Assembly (NCBI GenBank): GCA_005888745.1
Contig: VBBS01000028.1
Coordinates: forward strand, 50,375-114,374
Source: Candidatus Bathyarchaeota archaeon
GTDB lineage: Archaea > Thermoproteota > Bathyarchaeia > 40CM-2-53-6
Direction of reading: 5' to 3'
DNA length: 64,000 nucleotides
Shown here: positions 58,637 through 64,000 of the stretch, piece by piece
How positions within the stretch are numbered: the stretch's first letter is position 1
Layout of the letters: every line of letters begins with the position of its first letter
Program-made: the position numbers and the translations under genes
Notes under the pieces: generated by a model
The model's input: only the letters and a program-made list of their open reading frames with translations
Databases searched by the model: none
Told to the model about the DNA's origin: nothing

Positions 58637-60097
58637 GTGTCGGAGCCGGGGTTCAGGTCCAAATTCAAGGATACTGACGTGGCAGTTACCTTCAGGGATC
58701 TCATTCTTCTTCCCGGATGGACTGAGGTTGAACCCAACCAAGTTGATCTATCGACTCAGGTCACGCTAAACCACTCGCTCAACATGCCATTTGTCGCGAG
58801 TCCTATGGACACAGTGACAGAGAGCGAGATGGCCATCGCCGTTGCTAGGCTCGGAGCCCTCGGAGTGCTCCACCGTAACTGCACCTCCGAAGAAGAGGTG
58901 GAGATGGCGAGGAAGGTGAAACGCGCAGAATCCCTCGTGATAAAGGACGTAATCACAATCAGGCCGACCGAAACGGTCGAGTATGCTACCGAGCTGATGC
59001 AGAAGCACAACATCTCTGGCCTGCCGGTGGTCGAAGCAGAGAAGTTGGTAGGTATCGTTACCGGGAGAGATGTTCGCTTTGCAGACTCTAGTCTGCTGAC
59101 CAAGGACGTTATGACAAAGAAGGTCATAACCGCGCCCGATGACACGAACATCGAAAGTGCAAAAGAAATTCTTCACAAGCATCGTGTTGAGAAACTTCCC
59201 CTGATCGATAAGGAAGGCCGCCTGAAGGGACTGATGACCATTAAGGACATCCTTCTTCGAGGTAGGTTCCCCAACGCCGCCCGAGACGAGAACGGACAGT
59301 TGCTCTGTGGAGCGGCAGTATCGCCATTCGATCTCAAAAGAGCGAAAAAGCTCAGCGAGATCGCTGACATTCTCGTAATAGACGTATCCCACTTCCACAA
59401 TGCTAACGTGTTCAGCGCGACAAAGAAGATCTTGGAAGAAGTCGACGCAGACGTTATCGTCGGAAGCATTGGGACTTACAAGGCTGCCGAGGATGCGATA
59501 ACAAAACTAGAAGGTATCGCGGGATTCAGGGTTGGAATAGGCTCAGGGTCCATTTGTACTACGATGGAGGCAACTAAAGCAGGATCGCCCACGGTCTATG
59601 CTACTGCGCAAGTTGCTGATGCAGTTCGGACGTATGGGTCGAAGATCCCGATAATCGCTGACGGTGGGATAAGAGGTCCAGGGGACGCTGCAGTCGCAAT
59701 GTCACTTGGAGCCTCGGCCGTAATGATGGGCAACCTGTTCGCGCGTTGCAAAGAAGCGCCTGGCACACTGATAACGATTGGAGGTCGATACTACAAACAA
59801 TACCGAGGAATGGGAAGCCCGTCCGCGATGGCCAAGAGATTCTCCATGGACCGCTATGCCCAACCCTCCAAGGGGCTTCCGGAAGGGGTTGAAGGCTGGG
59901 TTCCCTACAAGGGAGAAGTGGGCGTTGTTATCCAAGAAATGTCGGCAGGGCTGCAAGCGTCAATGGGATACGCTGGGGCCAAGACGATTCCGGAACTCTG
60001 GGAAAAGGCGCACTTGGCAGCCATAACCCACTCGGGTGCGGAAGAAGCTCGTCCACACGATGTACTTCTGCCCTCTGATTCCCCAGAAAGAGTCTAA
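58637..60097 (+). CDS. guaB: Inosine-5'-monophosphate dehydrogenase
   Basis: 486 residues from GTG 58637. The barrel has FRDLILLPGWTEVEPNQVDLSTQVT, FVASPMDTVTESEMAIAVARLGALGVLHRNC, and the catalytic loop GIGSGSICTT with Cys307. The CBS pair at about 95-210 holds RPTETVEYATELMQKHNISGLPVVE and TAPDDTNIESAKEILHKHRVEKLPLID-type repeats. YRGMGSPSAMAKR and the flap region follow. It oxidises IMP to XMP, the committed step to GMP. Confidence 0.94.
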   Translation: MSEPGFRSKFKDTDVAVTFRDLILLPGWTEVEPNQVDLSTQVTLNHSLNMPFVASPMDTVTESEMAIAVARLGALGVLHRNCTSEEEVEMARKVKRAESLVIKDVITIRPTETVEYATELMQKHNISGLPVVEAEKLVGIVTGRDVRFADSSLLTKDVMTKKVITAPDDTNIESAKEILHKHRVEKLPLIDKEGRLKGLMTIKDILLRGRFPNAARDENGQLLCGAAVSPFDLKRAKKLSEIADILVIDVSHFHNANVFSATKKILEEVDADVIVGSIGTYKAAEDAITKLEGIAGFRVGIGSGSICTTMEATKAGSPTVYATAQVADAVRTYGSKIPIIADGGIRGPGDAAVAMSLGASAVMMGNLFARCKEAPGTLITIGGRYYKQYRGMGSPSAMAKRFSMDRYAQPSKGLPEGVEGWVPYKGEVGVVIQEMSAGLQASMGYAGAKTIPELWEKAHLAAITHSGAEEARPHDVLLPSDSPERV

Positions 60098-60107
60098 AAT
60101 TCCAGTA

Positions 60108-61643
60108 TTAGTTCCAACGGAACACCTTTCCACGTACGATTGTCTGTACTACCCGAAGTTTCCTAAGCGCTTCTGGTGGGGATTCAAAAGGGTCACGATC
60201 CAAGATCGCCAGATTCGCCCATTTGCCGGGCTCTAGAGTTCCCTCATCGTTTTCCGAGAATGAGGCGTAAGCTGCGCCCCTCGTGTAGCCGGAGATCGCC
60301 TCGATAGGTGTTAGTCGTTCCGTGGGTGAGAGGCCGGGGCGAGATACTGCTGACCACAACCCCTCGGCAGGGCTCGGATCATCGCTAGGGGTATCCGACC
60401 CGGCCGCCAAATGAATCCCAGCTCGAAGCATGGATTTGAACGGGTACAAGTATTGAACCCGGTTTTTCCCGAGGCGCTGTTCGGCCCAACTGTCCGAGTA
60501 GATGAACCGCGGTTGAACGGAGGCAACTAAACCTAAGTTCGCCATGTTTTTGATCAGATCCGGGGACAATAGAGATGCGTGTTCTATTCGATGTCTCGAC
60601 TTCTGACAATCGTGCGGCCCCAGAGCCTCATTGAGCGTCTCGACTCCCAATTGAACGGCCTTGTCGCCTATGGCATGCAAGCATAATTGAAGGCCAGTTT
60701 CTCGGGTTTTTCCTATTAGGTTCAAGAGTTGTTCCTTAGATGTTGTGAGAATGCCATATGACCCGAGGTCATCGTCGTAGGGATGCTCGAGGGCTGCCGT
60801 TCTTGCGCCAAGAGAGCCGTCCAGGAATATTTTGATCCCTCCAACTCTGAATCCGTTGGTCCACGTTCCAATCTCGTCTTTCATTGACCTAACTTTTTCG
60901 AGCATGTTCAATGGTAGAATCGCGTAGATTGTCTGCTCTATCTTTCCCTCCTTCTTCAGACTCTTGAGGGCTTTGAATTCTTGCTCATCCTCTACTATGC
61001 AATGCAGAGCAGTAACTCCTAGAGCCAATAATTTCTGAGAGGCAACAAGCAGGGCCTCTCTCGTCTCTCTTTTATCCCTGGGGATCGACCTTCCAACCAT
61101 CTCAAGGGCTCGCTCCTTCAATATGCCATTGGGTTTGCCAGTCGAGTCTCTATCTATTTCTCCACCAAAGGGTTCGGGCGTCTTTTCATTTACGCCTGCC
61201 GCGGTCAGTGCCGCCGAGTTTGCAACAGCGACGTGGCCGCAAATTCTTCTGAGGAAGACCGGGTTTGCCACGATGTCGATGTCGGATCGATCTGGATATC
61301 GGTGTTCTCGAAGCTTCTCTTGATCCCATCCTCTTCCAAGTATCCATTGGTCTTTCAGTTTTGTCGAAGCGGCCTTTTCAAGCATACTCTGGATTTCATG
61401 GATGGTTCTTGCACCAGACAAATTGAGGGTCCGCGTTAGCATACCGTATCCCAGAAGGTGAATGTGGGAATCGGCGAGACCGGGGATGGCGACCAGTCCA
61501 TGGATGTCGAGAGAATCGGCTTCTCGGTTCGCACGGGTGCGGGTGACCCTTCCGTTTCTGATCGAGATTGCTTCAACTCGACTCTCTCCGTCGGGCTGAA
61601 GGTAGATTCTCCCGTTGTGAATTGTGAGATCGGAATTGGCCAA
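60108..61643 (-). CDS. YtcJ-like amidohydrolase
   Basis: 511 residues. VAIPGLADSHIHLLGYGMLTRTLNLSGA has the HxH pair, then VLRRICGHVAVANSAAL-type (LRRICGHVAVANS), GGIKIFLDGSLGARTAAL, LCLHAIGDKAVQLGVETL, RHRIEHASLL and AGSDTPSDDPSPAEGLW supply the remaining His and Asp ligands of the COG1574 group. The substrate is unknown. It starts at ATG 61643, 6 bp after the next gene's stop on the same strand, so the two are one operon. Confidence 0.88.
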   Translation of the reverse strand: MANSDLTIHNGRIYLQPDGESRVEAISIRNGRVTRTRANREADSLDIHGLVAIPGLADSHIHLLGYGMLTRTLNLSGARTIHEIQSMLEKAASTKLKDQWILGRGWDQEKLREHRYPDRSDIDIVANPVFLRRICGHVAVANSAALTAAGVNEKTPEPFGGEIDRDSTGKPNGILKERALEMVGRSIPRDKRETREALLVASQKLLALGVTALHCIVEDEQEFKALKSLKKEGKIEQTIYAILPLNMLEKVRSMKDEIGTWTNGFRVGGIKIFLDGSLGARTAALEHPYDDDLGSYGILTTSKEQLLNLIGKTRETGLQLCLHAIGDKAVQLGVETLNEALGPHDCQKSRHRIEHASLLSPDLIKNMANLGLVASVQPRFIYSDSWAEQRLGKNRVQYLYPFKSMLRAGIHLAAGSDTPSDDPSPAEGLWSAVSRPGLSPTERLTPIEAISGYTRGAAYASFSENDEGTLEPGKWANLAILDRDPFESPPEALRKLRVVQTIVRGKVFRWN

Positions 61644-61649
61644 GGTCTC

Positions 61650-63389
61650 TTACTGAGGCGCAGTTGCTACCGGTACGGGTTTTAGGAGGGAGGAGACGGT
61701 CGGTTCAATCATAGATGGCTCTTTCAAGGGCGGTCCACAGACTTTGCCCACGCAGACATACGCAGCTGGGGCCGCTGCTGGGTCATAGCCGAGTTGCCTT
61801 ATTCTCTCAGAATCTCTTACCGGGTCAAGATGGAGCAGGTATCGTCTAACGGGGTAGATCTTCCTGGCTTGTAGTCTGAACTTTTCAGTTTCCTTAGACT
61901 TGGATCCGAGAATGGTGATTCCGACTGGCCCGTTTAGTAAGTATTCGAGTGCAAGAGCATATGGGGCAGCCATTATCCCGTATCGCTCATACTCGCTTGT
62001 GAAGAGCCTCAGCGTTTTCTCCGCAAGCTTCTCGTATCGCTCGTTCCCTGTAATCCAAAACAAGCGCAGCGTGGCAGTTGCCATTGCACTGTTCTCGTCC
62101 ATGGGTTTGTCCCGAGCCCGAAGTTCTCCAATATCTGCTGATTGTTCAGGAATATCGTAAAATCCTCCACCTTTTTCATCACCAAGTGTCCTAATCGAGT
62201 CATCCAACAGTTTCTTCGCTGTTTCAACGTGTTTCGGGTTTCCTGTGTGTTCATATGCATCTGCGAGAGCGTGCAAGGTTAGAGCATGGTCAATCAACAA
62301 TCCCTTCAAGGCGGAGACATCCGTGCCGAAATAGTGTGGCAACGCCCCCTTACTGTCAATAGTGCCTAAAACCCGCTCTATGGTTTTCAAACCGAACTTC
62401 GTGTACTCGGGGTTGTTCAGAACAGCGCCGGCGAGAAAGTACGACGAGACGAAGAGAACATTGTAGTTTGTGTAGAAAGTCTTGTCGATACTGGGTGCCG
62501 TGTGCTTCTTTCGCTCATCCAACCCTAGCTTGTAGTATTCCTCATTGGCATCCTGGCTACCGTAGAAACCTCCGTTTTGCAAGTCTGCAAGTTTCGATTG
62601 AACGTATCGTAAAATACCTTCAGCCTTTTCTTTGAAGAACGGGTTTCCAGTAACCTGATACGCTTTGAGGTAGGTTGCAAGAAGCCGGGCGTTGTCCTCC
62701 GCCATCTTCTCGAAATGGGGTATCGTCCAATCTCTCGTCGTGGAGTATCTGAAGAACCCGTCCTCGATATGATCGTAGAGTCCGCCTTTTCCCATCTTCT
62801 CAAGAGTCTTGCTGACGACCGTAAACATTTCTTTCTCTCCGTGGTAGCGGTATCTTGCGAGAGCGTATTCGAGGGAGTCCGCCTGGGGAAATTTGGGTTC
62901 GAAACCAAAGCCACCGTAATCGATGTCAAAATTGACCGCGACAGCTGTAGCAATATCCCTGGCAATACCCTCCGTCAGAGGGTCTGAGGTGGCCTTTGGA
63001 ATTCGAGGGGGTTCAAGTTTGCTTCGAACTTTTCCCTTGTTCTTTGCAAACATGTCGAGTACTGATCGTATGACTTCGCGTAGCTGTTCAGGTGGAATGT
63101 ACGTGCCGCCTGTGATGATCTTTCCGTCGCTGTCGAGGAACGCCGTGGTTGGCCATCCTCCCATGTTGTATCGCCGGTTGACATCAGGTCTCTTGTCCGT
63201 GTCGACTCTTATCGGGACGAACTTCTTGTTGAGGGCGTCAACTATTGCCGGATCCGAGTAAGATGTTTCGTCCATGACGTGGCACCAGTGGCACCAGGAT
63301 CCTTTGATATCGAGGAGAATGGGCTTGCCCTCAACTCGTGCCTTCTCGAAGCTCTCCTTGCTCCAATCAAGCCACTGGATTCTTCCCAA
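61650..63389 (-). CDS. YyaL/SPATA20-family protein: thioredoxin-like DUF255 domain plus alpha-toroid
   Basis: 579 residues. WLDWSKESFEKARVEGKPILLDIKGSWCHWCHVMDETSY is the DUF255 thioredoxin fold with CxxC (SWCHWCHVM, residues about 31-39). FEPKFPQADSLEYAL, FFRYSTTRDWTIPHFEKMAEDNARLLATYLKAYQVTGN (pieces) form the glycosidase-like six-hairpin domain. Length is below the usual 650-700, mostly from the C-terminus. The function is unknown. It is co-transcribed with the YtcJ-like amidohydrolase. Confidence 0.9.
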   Translation of the reverse strand: MGRIQWLDWSKESFEKARVEGKPILLDIKGSWCHWCHVMDETSYSDPAIVDALNKKFVPIRVDTDKRPDVNRRYNMGGWPTTAFLDSDGKIITGGTYIPPEQLREVIRSVLDMFAKNKGKVRSKLEPPRIPKATSDPLTEGIARDIATAVAVNFDIDYGGFGFEPKFPQADSLEYALARYRYHGEKEMFTVVSKTLEKMGKGGLYDHIEDGFFRYSTTRDWTIPHFEKMAEDNARLLATYLKAYQVTGNPFFKEKAEGILRYVQSKLADLQNGGFYGSQDANEEYYKLGLDERKKHTAPSIDKTFYTNYNVLFVSSYFLAGAVLNNPEYTKFGLKTIERVLGTIDSKGALPHYFGTDVSALKGLLIDHALTLHALADAYEHTGNPKHVETAKKLLDDSIRTLGDEKGGGFYDIPEQSADIGELRARDKPMDENSAMATATLRLFWITGNERYEKLAEKTLRLFTSEYERYGIMAAPYALALEYLLNGPVGITILGSKSKETEKFRLQARKIYPVRRYLLHLDPVRDSERIRQLGYDPAAAPAAYVCVGKVCGPPLKEPSMIEPTVSSLLKPVPVATAPQ

Positions 63390-63483
63390 CTTCGGTCCAA
63401 CTATTCAGGTGGCTGAGAATGATATAAGAGTCCCATTCTGGATCGGTATGCGTTGTCGCAGTCTAGAATTCGGATGGAGATAG

Positions 63484-63699
63484 TTGTCTAAGTACCGACG
63501 CGAAGAGCCCGTAACAGTTCCAAAGCATCGACATTGTCCAGTATGCGGTACCCCCACGGATCTGAAGCAGGAATATTGCAGCGACAAATGCAGAGTAGCT
63601 GGAAAGAAGATTCAGAGGACCAAGATGAGAAATATCTTCGTAATAACCGGACTGGTCTTCGTATTCTACATCGCGTTTCTGCTCTTCGTCCCCAAGTAG
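63484..63699 (+). CDS. DUF2116-like zinc-ribbon membrane protein
   Basis: 71 residues from TTG 63484. PKHRHCPVCGTPTDLKQEYCSDKC gives a four-Cys zinc ribbon (CxxC and CxxxC), followed by a basic patch and a single C-terminal membrane helix (about 49-68). This is the layout of small archaeal tail-anchored DUF2116 proteins. Function unknown. Confidence 0.75.
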   Translation: MSKYRREEPVTVPKHRHCPVCGTPTDLKQEYCSDKCRVAGKKIQRTKMRNIFVITGLVFVFYIAFLLFVPK

Positions 63700-63708
63700 A
63701 GCCTAACT

Positions 63709-64000
63709 CTAGATATGATCGGATTTATTCGCTCGTCCCACTATCTCGCGGACCGAGCGGTACCGGTTCTCTTGAAGGAATTTTGACATTCCTGCAGTGA
63801 TCTCTCTGAACACATCAACCCCTCTATACATCACCGCTGTTCCAACTTGGACTGCTGACGCTCCCGCCATCATCATCTCAACCGCCCCTCTCCAATCGGT
63901 TATTCCTCCGACACCAATGATCGGTATTCTAACAGCTGCCTTTGCTTGGTAGACTGTTCTTACAGCGAGGGAGTGGAGAGCGGGGCCAGAGAGGCCTCCG
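63709..64000 (-). CDS. pyrD: Dihydroorotate dehydrogenase, C-terminal part (runs off the window)
   Basis: The readable 96 residues are GGLSGPALHSLAVRTVYQAK, AAVRIPIIGVGGITDWRGAVEMMMAGASAVQVGTAVMYRG and ...REIVGRANKSDH, the last FMN-phosphate-binding strands (IGVGGI...GASAVQVGT) of class 1B dihydroorotate dehydrogenase. It oxidises dihydroorotate to orotate; the gene for the next enzyme (pyrE) is at 54.5 kb. The N-terminal two-thirds lie beyond position 64000. Confidence 0.88.
   Translation of the reverse strand, partial: GGLSGPALHSLAVRTVYQAKAAVRIPIIGVGGITDWRGAVEMMMAGASAVQVGTAVMYRGVDVFREITAGMSKFLQENRYRSVREIVGRANKSDHI

Noticed and set aside
1-64000. CRISPR array, IS element, integrase or prophage
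   Set aside because: No regularly spaced repeats, transposase, integrase or phage structural genes were seen on either strand.

Overview
The window is a gene-dense archaeal chromosome segment. The evidence is ribosomal proteins L40e and L21e, RNA polymerase subunit Rpb4/F, a DUF655-KsgA pair, an archaeal-type CCA-adding enzyme, the TrmG10 tRNA methyltransferase, UPF0200/UPF0201, a proteasome beta subunit, an Lhr-type helicase, an archaeal NusA-like KH protein, a geranylgeranyl-reductase-family flavoprotein and an F420-type (Ddn-like) oxidoreductase. TTG and GTG starts are common. The gene set fits the Thermoproteota/TACK side (a Bathyarchaeia-like or Nitrososphaeria-like lineage), but I cannot place it more precisely. 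I recognised no rRNA gene, tRNA gene, CRISPR array or transposase.

Layout. 1-6.5 kb: a decayed TrpB2 gene, larC with an ECF-S-like membrane protein, a decayed VOC gene, two small unknown genes and a CPBP-protease remnant. 6.6-25.7 kb: accessory metabolism, including a gluzincin-like peptidase, pirin, a DESH-box helicase, a TetA-like MFS carrier, an alpha-toroid protein, a Ddn-family protein behind a cluster of palindromes, hydrolases, amidohydrolase + GNAT, secreted proteins, a saccharopine-dehydrogenase-like enzyme, geranylgeranyl reductase and the NusA-like protein. 25.9-26.9 kb: a structured-RNA candidate (element A) and a YdeI pseudogene. 27-37 kb: the housekeeping core, with sucCD, then L40e-KsgA-DUF655-Rpb4-L21e on the minus strand, diverging from TrmG10-RNase Z, then UPF0201/UPF0200, ThpR, CCA and a COG2112 kinase. 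37-43 kb: an ABC-2 exporter and Lhr. 43-50 kb: Hsp20, the proteasome beta subunit, gamma-carbonic anhydrase, signal peptidase, PadR, RNA element B and an AbrB/PIN toxin-antitoxin pair. 50-64 kb: RNase HII, RlmE, a tRNA-binding protein, an M16 peptidase pair, pyrE, larA, a membrane metzincin, guaB, a YtcJ-like amidohydrolase, a YyaL/SPATA20 protein and the 3' end of pyrD.

Three things stand out. First, elements A (about 25.9-26.2 kb) and B (about 48.0-48.3 kb) share conserved blocks in the same order. Several intervening helices differ in sequence while keeping their pairing, which suggests a paralogous family of structured RNAs that I could not match to a known class. Second, two identical 50-bp repeats lie in opposite orientation at 46.1 and 48.5 kb, with a third partial copy at 49.6 kb. 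They bracket a 2.3-kb cassette holding gamma-CA, signal peptidase, PadR and element B. Third, at least five recognisable genes are broken (TrpB2, VOC, CPBP, cupin, YdeI) while the housekeeping genes are intact, pointing to active loss of accessory genes.

Functional links: LarC and LarA both occur here, so a nickel-pincer-dependent racemase/epimerase is likely if LarB and LarE lie elsewhere. PyrE and PyrD belong to pyrimidine synthesis and GuaB to GMP synthesis. The L40e/KsgA/DUF655/Rpb4/L21e and RNase HII/RlmE/tRNA-binding groups are typical archaeal information-processing clusters.
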